Source: Porpolomopsis calyptriformis (Eukaryota > Basidiomycota > Agaricomycetes > Agaricales > Hygrophoraceae). Taken from it: a stretch of 64,000 nt of DNA. A program made the position numbers and the translations under genes. The notes beneath the pieces are model-generated. The model ran no database searches. It saw nothing but the letters and a program-made list of their open reading frames with translations, and was not told the origin of the DNA. Below are positions 9,816 through 19,270 of this stretch, in pieces. The first letter of the stretch is position 1; the number at the start of each line of letters is the position of its first letter. The stretch is from NCBI GenBank assembly GCA_951640195.1, contig OX621165.1, forward strand, positions 2,480,001 through 2,544,000, written 5' to 3'.

Positions 9816-11642
9816 TTAATGCGAGGCAGTTACACTATCGTCATCATTATCTGTAAAATCGGCAAACTCTGGTTCAACCCTTGGTTCCGTGTCTGACTCA
9901 GTATCTTCCTGCGTCAACTCCAAATGACCACGGAGGCCACTTGTCGGAGGTCCGACCAAGCCGCCAATGTACCTCGTCCCTCTTGGCCCAATGACATTGT
10001 CTTCATTTCGAAATGGTTTCATATTTGGCAAAACAGCCATGGCGTCACCCTCATCATCAAGCTGCCTGGTACCTTCAGCAAACATTGTAAGTAAATCTAC
10101 AAGACCGTGACCTAATTCTCGTTCATGGAAGCATTGTTGGAGCTGTTGGTAAATGTTCCAGAATGACTTGGAACAAACGACTGGTTGGCCAAGTGACACA
10201 TAAAATTCATGGGCGCGCTGGTCAAAGACTTTGGGGACAAGTTGAAATACTGGGTGATGGCGAGGTGCGTACTGAGCTTCAACTTCGTCAATCAGCTCTG
10301 GTGGAACAGGAATCTGTAACAGTGTTGTATTGTAAGATAATGATAAGAATGGGAGTGATGTTTACCTTGAAATCAATCGCACGATAGCGATGCGGCTTTG
10401 TCCTGATAAGAAAAGGAATACCGTGCGGGAGCAGTTTGTTTTTGTCCAGTCGCGGAGCACATCGATTCTTGTAACGGACCCATTCGTCGATTTCAGCCTG
10501 AAGCCAGGGGATACCAATCCACCGAAAAACAAAACTGAGACATATACATTAACTTTATGATCACTGGGAATAGGATGATTGCACTTGTCCAGTACATCGT
10601 TCACATCATACCACCCATTTTGAACACCCTGCTCCAAAATGTCCTCGAAACCAGGTGAGAAGTCGCATCGAAAAACAGACCATTTGATTTCAGAGAGGAT
10701 GTTGTTGTGATGGCTTGCGAAGCAGTGTTGAAGTGTGCCAACAAGCGTCAGATCGAGGCGGTGGCGGATAACCGTCTGAGCATTTGCTACACCATTGTTT
10801 TCTGTGCCTAGATCACTTTGGGTGATCACCGGGACAGCTTACAAGACATTAATACAGATATTCAGAGAATGACCGAAAGAGAAAGAAAGATGCTCACCAC
10901 CAATCCTGCGGCAAGTGTGGAGGAAGTAACCAGCGATAAGGACTGGATTTTTGTTTATCCACTATACACGCAACCAATTAATCTCACCACTGAATGCCTC
11001 TAACCCTGCATGAAGCCAAAGCCCAAAGCGGCCCCACTTATCATGCTGATCCTGAGGCCAAATGTCGTTGACGCCAGCTGCCCAAAATCGTCTTCTCTTT
11101 AGACGGCGATTTCGATGCTGTTGAACTTGCTCAGGCTCTACTACCTTGAGAAGCTTTCCAACAAGCTCCCTGAAAATAAACCTAAGCGAAAGCATCAACA
11201 TCAAAACTAGAATAACACACCTCGGTACATGTTCCCCATGCAATTCTCGCAGGTTGTTTCGAATAGACTCTGGGCCACGAGTGGGGAATTGTAGACGAAT
11301 ATTTCGCACCTTCTCATAGATGGTTTCCAAGGTGTGCTTCTGTTGGCGTGTTGATCGAAGGCCCCATTTTTTGCGGAGACGTCGAAGTGTTATTACACTG
11401 TAGAGAATTTGGTTGTACCAAACACAGACTGTAAATGAGTACATACCTCAAGCCATACAGATTAGTGTCATAATGGTCTTTGAGATGTTCAGTGATATCG
11501 ACGTCTGACATGCCAAGTTGAAAGTAACCTTCTAACGGACCACGAATATCCTCGTCTGGTGCTGCAAACACAGTTAGGGCTGTAAAGTGAAGATCAAGAA
11601 CGACGAACGACAAGGCTTATATTGATTCGTTTGACGCGGCAT
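9816..11642 (-). pseudogene. Integrase core (rve, DDE) protein with a nonsense codon
   Basis: This belongs to the basidiomycete integrase-core family. In order it has an HTH-like N-terminus (HLKDHYDTNLYGL, then LRRLRKKWGLR), ESIRNNLRELHG, RRLKRRRFWAAGVNDIW, the first catalytic Asp in QDQHDKW, the second in ITQSDLGTEN, and a Glu about 40 residues on in SEIKWS. After these come IPWLQAEIDEW, LLPHGIPFLI and a Glu/Asp-rich tail. Several introns keep frame. At 10962-10964 the codon after NWLRV is TAG, where family members as I recall them have Trp in a WW pair; the frame continues as WINKNPVLIAGYF. One G-to-A change would explain it. The likely start is ATG 11642. It presumably encoded the transposase of the surrounding element. 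Confidence 0.75.
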
Positions 11643-12149
11643 GGTATTGAATGTAGGGTGTTTCCCACGTGAGTACACAATAACTTCGACTTCAACCACA
11701 CTCACTGACTCAATTGCACAAGCTATTCACCCAACGTATCAAACATTTTCACATTGTTGAAGTTACGCAAATCGCTCATTTGACCAAGGTGTTTCCAACC
11801 AACTATAGATTAGCTGGCTCATCAACAGGTTGAATCACAGTTTTCCTTGCAAGAGCTGACTCTCCATCTCGTCCTCCATCTGGCTGGAAAGATGTAAACA
11901 TCCACCAAGATTCAGGCCAGAAAAGCCTTGATGTCAAGCCCTTGAACACCGCGAACGACATGAAGGAGAGAATTAGGGCAAAGAAGACATCCCTCCCAAC
12001 AAGTAGTTCATTTATTTTTTCCAAAAGCAACTGAAAGATGAGTCTCCTTGCATGCTCACTATCTGAAAGAAGATTGACCTCACTTGTTTTTTGCCGAGTG
12101 TTTTTTTCTTTTTTTATATCTTGTGATGGGATTCCTGTCGTCACTCACC

Positions 12150-12473
12150 ATGTCCACCAGCCCCCAATCCAACAACGTGTCTTTTGAAAGCAGCACGGCT
12201 TCGTTTGCTCAAAACGTGTACCATATTACTGCGTATGCATCTTTCGTGATCATATTCCCCCCGCCCCCGCCCCTAACTATGCCCCCGCCCCCGACTACGC
12301 CTCCGCCCCCACTGGTCTCCGCACGCAACATATGCGTTCCGGGAATGATTTGGAATGCCTTCCGAAGACTTAATTGGTACGTTAATCATTCCCACTACGT
12401 TTTTTTTTGCGCTCACTACAGATCTAGCCGCCTTCGCAATACGCTCCAACATCGTTTCGGATCCCAAGCCTGA
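12150..12473 (+). CDS. Possible small cargo gene, function unknown
   Basis: A frame starting MSTSPQSNNVSFESS is Ser/Asn-rich and runs into a CCCCCGCC-rich stretch. In a second frame the stretch reads as tandem APAPNYAPAPDYASAP followed by GLRTQHMRSGNDLE and a stop. A splice joining the two frames is possible but not proven. A minus-strand frame at 11803-12144 with one hydrophobic segment (FFALILSFMSFAVF) is an alternative. Neither is recognised. Both lie inside the transposon, between the integrase start and the right inverted repeat. Confidence 0.2.
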   Translation: MSTSPQSNNVSFESSTASFAQNVYHITAYASFVIIFPPPPPLTMPPPPTTPPPPLVSARNICVPGMIWNAFRRLNWYVNHSHYVFFCAHYRSSRLRNTLQHRFGSQA

Positions 12474-12605
12474 GGGGTAGCTGACGCAATCTCCATAAGT
12501 CCTTTAATTATTTTATCTCTTGGTACTCATTTTTTCTCGACAAAAATTGACATGCCAGCCTAGTATACCAATAGTTAAGGTGTACATATATTTTTAAAGA
12601 ATACT

Positions 12606-12727
12606 GTATGGGGTCTCTGACCCTGCCGCTTTGCCGAATGGCCCTGCCGCTTCAAAAAAACTGGCGGAGCTATGAACTATGTCTGTGCACGTGTCGCAAT
12701 ATAGGCTGATCACTCTCGTCAACCATA
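12606..12727 (-). repeat. Right terminal inverted repeat
   Basis: The reverse complement of this 122-base segment matches 6806-6905. It has about 22 extra bases after the outermost 28 identical bases. GCGGCAG boxes and the GGGTC-TCT-GACCC hairpin are shared with the left copy. Confidence 0.85.
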
Positions 12728-12732
12728 GATTG
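12728..12732 (+). repeat. Target site duplication GATTG, right
   Basis: This is identical to 6801-6805 and directly abuts the right inverted repeat. Confidence 0.75.
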
Positions 12733-14247
12733 GAAGGATGACCTATTTGAAAGCAAATGTCGCTGCTTAACAGATACGCGTTCATTGAGATTTAGTATAG
12801 AAGCGATTCGGTCCAGCATGGACGATTCTCGTCAATCCTCTCGGCTGTCAGTATTGATCGGGGTATGAGGGGTTGAATACAGGACAAAAATGCGTAAAGT
12901 CGTACCGGAACCAGAGGAATACGAGTACCGTTAACCGTAAGATCAGAGGGAGCGTGGCACAGGTCTAGGACACCCCGGAAGAGGGAGAAAAGATTCGGTC
13001 TAACGCGTTCCGCCATCAACCTCGATGGTTTTGTCAACGAGGCGAAGTCATTGTGACTGAGGTTTTGTCACCATGACTTTGCGCTACATGAGAGACGCTT
13101 GCCTAGTGTTCGCGAAGCTGTGATGATCTCGCGCCTTCGTACGATTCGCGAGCCCGATTTATCAAGTCCGAGCGTACGAAAGTTGGGGTTGGTCGATCCC
13201 GCACATTTGGGCCAAAATAATGGAGAATGAAGGGAGACCGAGGTGATGGAAGGGGGGATTAGGGCGCATGGCGCGACCGAGCTATGAACTCGTGCGTGCG
13301 CGCGCGCGCGCCCGACCATCGATGTTTTTGACACCCACAGGATTACGGCAGTGGAGAAACCCGAGGTGACGATCCACCTCGTCTCCATTCGCTACGCCAA
13401 TTGCGAACAATGAAAGACTGCTCACAGGAAAGCGCTCAAAAAACACAGTATTCTTGATGGACAAGTCAACACGGAAGCACAGCCAATTTTATTCCGTTTA
13501 AACCCGGGCTACGTGGAACACAGGCGGCCCCCTTTCGTATGGGTATACTTTGAGGCAGTCCTGGGAAAATGACAATGACAATGTCGGCAAGTATACGAAG
13601 CCTTCGGATATAATTCCTAGTCAAATCTGAAGGTGAAACGGTTACATAATACGGTATATAGCTGTCAGCGACGAGGATGATCGTCGGGTTCCGAACAGGG
13701 GGGGGATATTGGATGACAGATAATCATTTGGTTCGTAAGAGTCAATTTATTTACCGTTTCGTTATATCGTGACTTTACATCGGTCGATGTAAATTAAATA
13801 ATTTTAGAAAAATATGAGAGGGGGGGGGGAGGGGGGGGTCGCAGAAATGTACAGGCTGTCTACTAGAAGACAGAAGAAGCGAGGGTAAAGCGCCAGGCAA
13901 AAACCCAAGAGAGAATCATCAATTATATGGTAATAAAAAAAAACATTCCTCAGATTGACTTTGAGGGGATGGGTGACGTGAACGGGGGAGAGGTCGTCAA
14001 TTGAAGGAATGTGGGTAGAGTCCGTGAAGAGTTTCGTAACGTTGGGGTATGAATAAATAAGTTGTCGCCATTATAGGCGAGCGGTTTGATTTGTCGTGAG
14101 TGGCGAATATGGGGGGGGGGTTAAATAAGAAATCGAAGGTTACTGAGATGCGAGCGGCAAAGATGCCAGCTACCTACTGGGAATGATGAGTGAGGGAATG
14201 GAGGGAACGACAAGACTCACGTTCGAAGAAGATTTTTTTTTGCCCAG
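12733..14247. other. Gene-poor stretch with simple-sequence tracts
   Basis: No supported gene was found. It holds an alternating CG/TG run at about 13290-13312 and G-runs at about 13821-13840 and 14110-14120. Parts may be transcribed flanks of the minus-strand frames at 14248-15380. Confidence 0.4.
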
Positions 14248-14406
14248 TCATGCGATGAGACACCAAACGTTGTACTTTGAAGAGCTGGTCGCTTCCTTCT
14301 CGAAATCGACGAGGGGTTGCGCGAGTTCAGGGGATGGATGTTTAGGGGATGGATGTTCAGCGACGAAAGTATCGTCGGGAAAGAGGAGGGTGGTGAAGGC
14401 GTCCAT
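14248..14406 (-). CDS. Small open frame, possibly a first exon, unrecognised
   Basis: The minus-strand frame from ATG 14406 encodes 52 residues beginning MDAFTTLLFPDDTFVAEH, with a tandem HPSPKHPSPE and codon use like neighbouring genes (TTC, CTC, GAC preferred). A 5' splice site at about 14223 (GTGAGTCTTG) suggests the real gene may continue in another frame. The function is unknown. Confidence 0.25.
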   Translation of the reverse strand: MDAFTTLLFPDDTFVAEHPSPKHPSPELAQPLVDFEKEATSSSKYNVWCLIA

Positions 14407-14948
14407 TGATGAAAAACGCGTAGATATGGAGGGGAGGGAAGCAGGTTGGGGAAGGACGGCTATTTATGTGAAACCGGGGGGAAGTGAATGGCTGTGCTGA
14501 GACGGGCTACGTGACGACGGAGTCAGAGGGGAGAGAAAATCAGAGGATAGGGAGAGAGGTGGCCCCATTGTGCGAGGGGAAATGTTACGATGGATGAAGT
14601 AGCACGTTGCATGATTTAGGTGATCTGGATCTGTGGATACGGGACGAACAATGGGTTAGTGGACGAAAGGGGAGATGTTAGATAGGTGACGCGTCATTTG
14701 AAGCGAGTCAAAGTAGTATTTATGTGGGAAGTTGTTATGTAACAAAAGAGTTTCGATGAGATCGGGATGATTCTAATTGTTTTTGAAATGTGACGGGAAC
14801 CAAGGACCCCATAGAGAGTTCGCTGAGTTCCCGTCGCGGGAACGCGATAGACGAAGGACCCCGGAGAGCGTTTTCTACCGCGTGTGCATAAGCTATGGCA
14901 ACAAATATAAAAAATACAATATGTTTCAGGTATTCTCGGAACGGTATA

Positions 14949-15380
14949 TCACTCGTCATATTTCGGAGGGCGTCCGTCATTTTCATATGCAGGTAGCTCG
15001 TCATCATCGTTCAGTGGGTATGGGTACGGGCTCGGGTACAGGAATGGGTTATCGACCGTGATCGGCGTCGCGCGTGGGCTCGAAGCGGTGCTGCTTGAAA
15101 TTCGAGTCACTCTTCTTCGACATCTTCGACTCGGGTAGATGGTGTGTAACGAAACGTAGAATAACTCACCTCCAGATCAAGATCGTCAGGAATAGCACGC
15201 ATCCCCCTAACAGAAACAGACATGTTATCACCAGCTGAGGGCGGTCAGGAAGATGACAATAAATTAGAACTGACTGACTCGGGTGATTTTCTCATTTTTC
15301 GAATCATTCCGCACCGGGGGTACCAATGAACTCGGGTATGGGAAAAAAGGTGTATCACTCGAGGTCGTCGAAGTGACCAT
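14949..15380 (-). CDS. Putative single-pass membrane protein with a C-terminal PPxY motif
   Basis: A hydrophobic segment LVITCLFLLGGCVLFLTILI followed by a basic stop-transfer run (CRRR) is read on the minus strand at about 15160-15230. Across an intron (about 15125-15172) the frame continues through a Ser/Thr/Pro-rich tail to DDDELPAYENDGRPPKYDE and a TGA at 14949-14951. The LPAY and PPKY motifs resemble WW-domain ligands in fungal cell-surface proteins. A first exon from ATG 15380 (MVTSTTSSDTPFFPIP) is plausible, but the phase is not fully resolved. A second reading frame across the same exon is also open, so this gene is tentative. Confidence 0.35.
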
Positions 15381-15432
15381 AATAATCACACTCGCACGAA
15401 CGCCACAGTTCCCGTTTCTGGTTGCTTTTCTC

Positions 15433-15793
15433 ATGCGGCCCTCCCTCCTCGTACGCTCGGGTCGCTCGGGTTGGAAAGGTACGAGAGCTCGGCGAGGGTC
15501 ATCTTCACCAGGCTGACGACCCCCAGGTCCCTATTTTGTTGCCTTTCCGAACCTGCGCGATGCTCTGACGAACAACATTCCCATAAAAACACAAGCACGG
15601 GCTTGCACCATCTTGCCCAACTTTATCGGGTGAGCGTCACTTCAACCCAACCCAATATCCTCTCATTCCTCTCAGGATCCGTTTTTTGGTGCACAACGGT
15701 AAAGACTACGTTCCGGTACTGGTGACAGAAAATATGGTCGGACACAAGTTGGGAGAGTTTGCCCACACCAAAAAGAATTTTACTTACAAGTGA
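15433..15793 (+). CDS. RSM19: Mitochondrial small-subunit ribosomal protein uS19m
   Basis: Exons 15433-15478, 15527-15629 and 15676-15793 give an 88-residue protein. Its core, [36 protein letters not shown], is diagnostic for the mitochondrial/bacterial form of S19; the cytosolic form ends differently. The N-terminal [19 protein letters not shown] matches the family start. The protein sits in the head of the mitoribosomal small subunit. It is very close (53 bp) to the start of the minus-strand frame at 15380, so the two may share a promoter. The stop is TGA directly after the final Lys. Confidence 0.9.
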
Positions 15794-15903
15794 GCCCCCT
15801 CGTTCCGTTTGACCTTCGCCGTCGTCGTTGAAGACGATTCCAGGCCGACGAAGAATAAATGAATAATTACCGTAGCTAGTAGAAAATAATACTCCGCCCC
15901 ATC

Positions 15904-16999
15904 ATGTCTGCTTTCAAGCCGTTCCCAGTCGAGATCATCCACCACATCCTTAGCTACTGCGACCAGAAACAGATCCTCGCCTTCACTCGTTCCAGCCGCA
16001 CATACCAAGCCGAGGCAGACCGTCTCCTCTACAGACACATCTCCACCCTCCGCATCAGCCAACCCAATTTCAACCTTTGTCTATGTACCCTCATCAGCGT
16101 CCCCCGGAAGGCCCTCTTCGTCCGCCTCTTCGTCGCCAATCTCGACGGTCTCAACTACCTCCAACGCCCACGGCTCTGCAGCGCCCTCCTCGCCATGCAC
16201 GGTCTCAAGCATCTCCACCTCACCTCATTCACCCGCCCCAGGGGCTACTCCCTCGACATCTTCAACCGCGTCCTGCCGTATGTTCGAGTTATGATGATAA
16301 AACATTTCCACTCATCTCCTATCAGAAAATGCACATTCTCGCTCCGCACCCTACGTATCCCCATCGATCTCGAGCCAGGCTGGATTCCCAAACAGACATC
16401 ACTCCGAACCGTCCTGATCGACACCCATCTGAACTGGTTCCCACACCCACCACAAGTCTCTACATACCAACATTGGCTATCCAACCCCGCGCTCTCCGTC
16501 TTCTGCCTCTCCTTCGACCGTACCAGCATCGTCTCCTTCAACGCGTCCTCTCGCTGGAGCGCGCAGCCGATCAAGGACATGTGTCTCGAGGTCGGCGCGA
16601 ACCCAGCCCGCGTCCATGATTTCACCCTCTTCCTGCACAGCACTGACGAACGGATCGTCTCCGACGTCTTTCACTCACTCGCCCTCCATTTTCCCCAGCT
16701 CCTCCGACTCAAGCTCGTCGTCAAGGAACCCGACGCACACATCGTACGTCACTCTTCTCTCTCATCCCGCAAGCATCTCATCCTCCCATCAGACATTAGA
16801 TCCCATACGCTTGAACCTCTCCCCGTTGAACAAAGTCTGGTTGCTCCAGATCGAAAATTGGGAATCAGATGCCCGGATCAGTCGTGAAACGGCAGTCATG
16901 CTAGCCAGATTGTGGTCTTCAAAGTACCCAAAGCTATGTACCGTCTCGTTTCTGGGCAGAGAGGTCACAAAGGGTGCTCATGCTGGTGTTTGGAAATAA
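15904..16999 (+). CDS. F-box protein
   Basis: The N-terminus MSAFKPFPVEIIHHILSYCD followed by ILAFTRSSRTYQAEADRLLY is an F-box of the PFPVEI.HHIL type. Exons 15904-16277, 16326-16743 and 16793-16999 join in frame and give 332 residues. The remainder has scattered leucine-rich segments (ALSVFCLSF, LLRLKLVVKE), as in agaricomycete F-box proteins of about this length. The predicted role is substrate recognition for an SCF ubiquitin ligase. It is not closely similar to the F-box genes at 2877 or 30846. The next gene starts only 18 bp after this stop. Confidence 0.8.
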
Positions 17000-17017
17000 A
17001 TGTAAATACATAAATCA

Positions 17018-18692
17018 ATGTCAAACCCGAACCATCATGGTGACCCAGTAAGAGCCTCACTCGCCCATTTGCTCTCAAAGGCTTCCTCCCTTCCATGCTC
17101 GGCCGCAGCCCAGGCGTTCTCCCAGTTGGTACAGCCCACTTCGCGTTTTCAGCTCGCCCTCGACGCGTTGTTGCCCCTCCTCGATCTCGACACTCACGCC
17201 GAGGTCAGTCTCTTTCCCCACCTTCGCACTCCCTGACATTCGTTTCCCCCAGCTCTCTCAGAGAATACTCGTCTCCTTCATTCTCTACTCACTCTATGCA
17301 CCCCACCCGCTCGCCATGAACCCGTTCAAGTCCGTCTTGTTCCTCACTTTCATCAAAGAGCGAGATCAGGCGGTCAAGCTCGCCACCGCCGGCGCCCTCA
17401 GCAAGAATGAACAGCTCGTCTGGGTGTTGTGGAAGATACTCAAGGGTGATGGAAACGATGTCCGTCCTCCATTTTCCAAACCCATTCTTTCTCTCATCAA
17501 TTCATAGATCGCTCCCTATTCTCCAACCACTCTCGCCCGCTCACCTCTCCCGCCGAAACTTAGAGCGTCCAATTTAACGTTGGACGAAGATTACACTCTC
17601 GAATCGTTCGTCATTCTCTCATCTATCAACCATCCACTCAATCCAATTCTCCCTTTCTAGAGACGATCTCCCTCCTCTCCGTCCTACCTCACGCGACAAT
17701 CACAAGCCGAGACTAGAGTCTGCCACCCCCAACCTCGATCACCACCCCTCATCCTCCGGAGACCCGCCCGCGACAACGACAACTTCTGCCGCACGTGATG
17801 GCCCATACCATACACCACCACCACCACCACCACCACCACCGCAACCGCAACCACCCCGCACACCTCAAGCGTCTACCGGAGAGGATGACGCCAAGAATGA
17901 GAGCATCGCCCAGGCTATGAAACTCCTCCTGGCAGCCCGCGACCGCGTTCTTACTCTCTCCGAGCAGCGTGTACGTACCACCATCGCGAATGATCGTCCG
18001 CTTATGTAAATTTCTTCTTTCAAACAGTTTCTCATCCCGTTCATTCCGCATTTGACTTCTCCCCCCATGATAACATCAATGGACCTCGCCCCTCTCATCG
18101 CTCACAATCCCACCCTCGCCCATCCGCTTTTCGTCTCCCTCGTTATTTCCGCCACCACTTCTAATTCCCACCTATTATTATCATCATCATCCGTTTCCGA
18201 CTCCCATCACCACCACCACCACCACCCGCACTCCTCCGCCTATCTTGAAGTCTTGCCCTATCTCCCACCGACACTTCCCACCATTGACCTTCTCGGCCGT
18301 CTCCTCCGCGATCACACCATCGTCGCACAGGGAGGAGGAAGCACTACCGCCGTCACTGTAGCCGATCTGGTACGGACGGAGGTATTGGGCAGGTTCATAC
18401 ACGAAAGCATCAACTGGCTTGATCGCGCCGAGAGTGAGGAGAGGGAAGGTACGATCAGCGACGATCGGTTTCCTAAAGGCGTTCAGAATGTACGTTTCTC
18501 AGGCTCGATAGATTAGACTGACATTGACATCGTTCACAGCTTTGCAGGTTTTACAACTCTCTCATCAAACTCTCCGTCGTCAATCCGTCCCTTGATGCCG
18601 ATTCCGCCGAGATGGCCCATTTCACCCTTCGCAACGCTCGCTTCGAAGAGGCTAATGCAGTTTATCGCCTCATTGCCACGTCTAAATTCTAA
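17018..18692 (+). CDS. CCR4-NOT complex subunit 11 (CNOT11-like)
   Basis: The protein has an N-terminal helical region (LYAPHPLAMNPFKSVLF) and a C-terminal CNOT11 domain. The C-terminal domain shows LAPLIAHNPTLAHPLFVSL, LEVLPYLPPTLPTIDLL, LGRFIHESINWL and then YNSLIKLSVVNPSL with FEEANAVYRLIATSKF. CNOT11 docks CNOT10 to the CCR4-NOT mRNA deadenylase. Introns lie at 17204-17252, 17460-17507, about 17607-17660, about 17971-18027 and about 18490-18540, all in phase. The linker between the domains carries a poly-proline run encoded by (CCA)n at about 17812-17840, and a poly-histidine run lies inside the C-terminal domain at about 18205-18228. The His insertion is unusual. The gene follows the F-box gene by 18 bp on the same strand. 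Confidence 0.8.
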
Positions 18693-19270
18693 CCCGCTTT
18701 TTTTTTACTTCATGAAGCATGCTATGTTTACGCTAAGCTGATACGCCATGTCAATTCACAAAACGTCATTCATAATGGTCTTATGCCCTACTCCCATGTT
18801 CCCTAGAGTTTATATAATTTTTTCAGGAGACGTGTCTAGTATTGCCATTGTAGCAAATACATTACCCATTACTGCATGTCCCGTACGCAAAGAGGGAACG
18901 AACGAAGGGCGAGGAAATTAAAAAAAGAAAGGGTCGTGACTCGTGAATGGTAAAAACCCTATAAGGGATGGGCGGGGAGAAAGAAAGAAAGAAAAAAAGG
19001 TTGTTGGAGGAGACATTGTTGAACGGGTAGGGTACAAGTAACTCATTGCCGGGAAGCAGCTTGACATGGAAGGGGGGGTCATACAGATATAAGGGGTGGG
19101 GGCGGGGGGGTACGACGGGTTAGCACGAGAGAAAAATTTGGGATAAAAGGGGGCAAGACAGAGACGTCAACGGTGGGAGGAAAGGGATACGAGAGAGAGA
19201 GAGAGAGAGGTAGGCCAGACGTTTTAACGTGTCCCCAAGATATGCGGGAACCACGCAAAGGATAATCGAA
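18693..19270. other. Intergenic region between convergent genes
   Basis: This is the shared 3' flank of the CNOT11-like and Cla4-like genes. It holds short GA repeats (about 19190-19207) and no supported gene. Confidence 0.5.

Larger units (their letters stand above)
6806..12727. mobile_element. TIR DNA transposon carrying alpha-kinase and integrase-type genes
   Basis: The element spans 5922 bp. The terminal inverted repeats are 6806-6905 and 12606-12727, and the outer 28 bases (TATGGTTGACGAGAGTGATC and the next 8) are identical. A perfect 5 bp duplication, GATTG, flanks both ends. Inside are an alpha-kinase-like gene on the plus strand (7150-9688) and an rve/DDE integrase-like gene on the minus strand (9816-11642), converging with 127 bp between stop codons, and possibly a third small gene near 12150. 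The duplication length fits a DDE integrase-type transposase. The integrase copy has a nonsense codon, so this copy is probably non-autonomous now. I do not recognise a named family with this content; assignment to Ginger-like elements is possible, but those usually give 4 bp duplications. Confidence 0.75.

Noticed and set aside
10962..10964. Programmed readthrough or recoding at TAG in the integrase
   Set aside because: Nothing around the codon suggests recoding; a simple G-to-A mutation of a Trp codon is sufficient.
11803..12144. Minus-strand frame with one hydrophobic segment inside the transposon
   Set aside because: No family, no start context and no splice support; overlapping plus-strand signals are equally weak.
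13290..13312. Alternating CG/TG run as a Z-DNA or functional site
   Set aside because: It is short and isolated in a gene-poor stretch; noted only as simple sequence.
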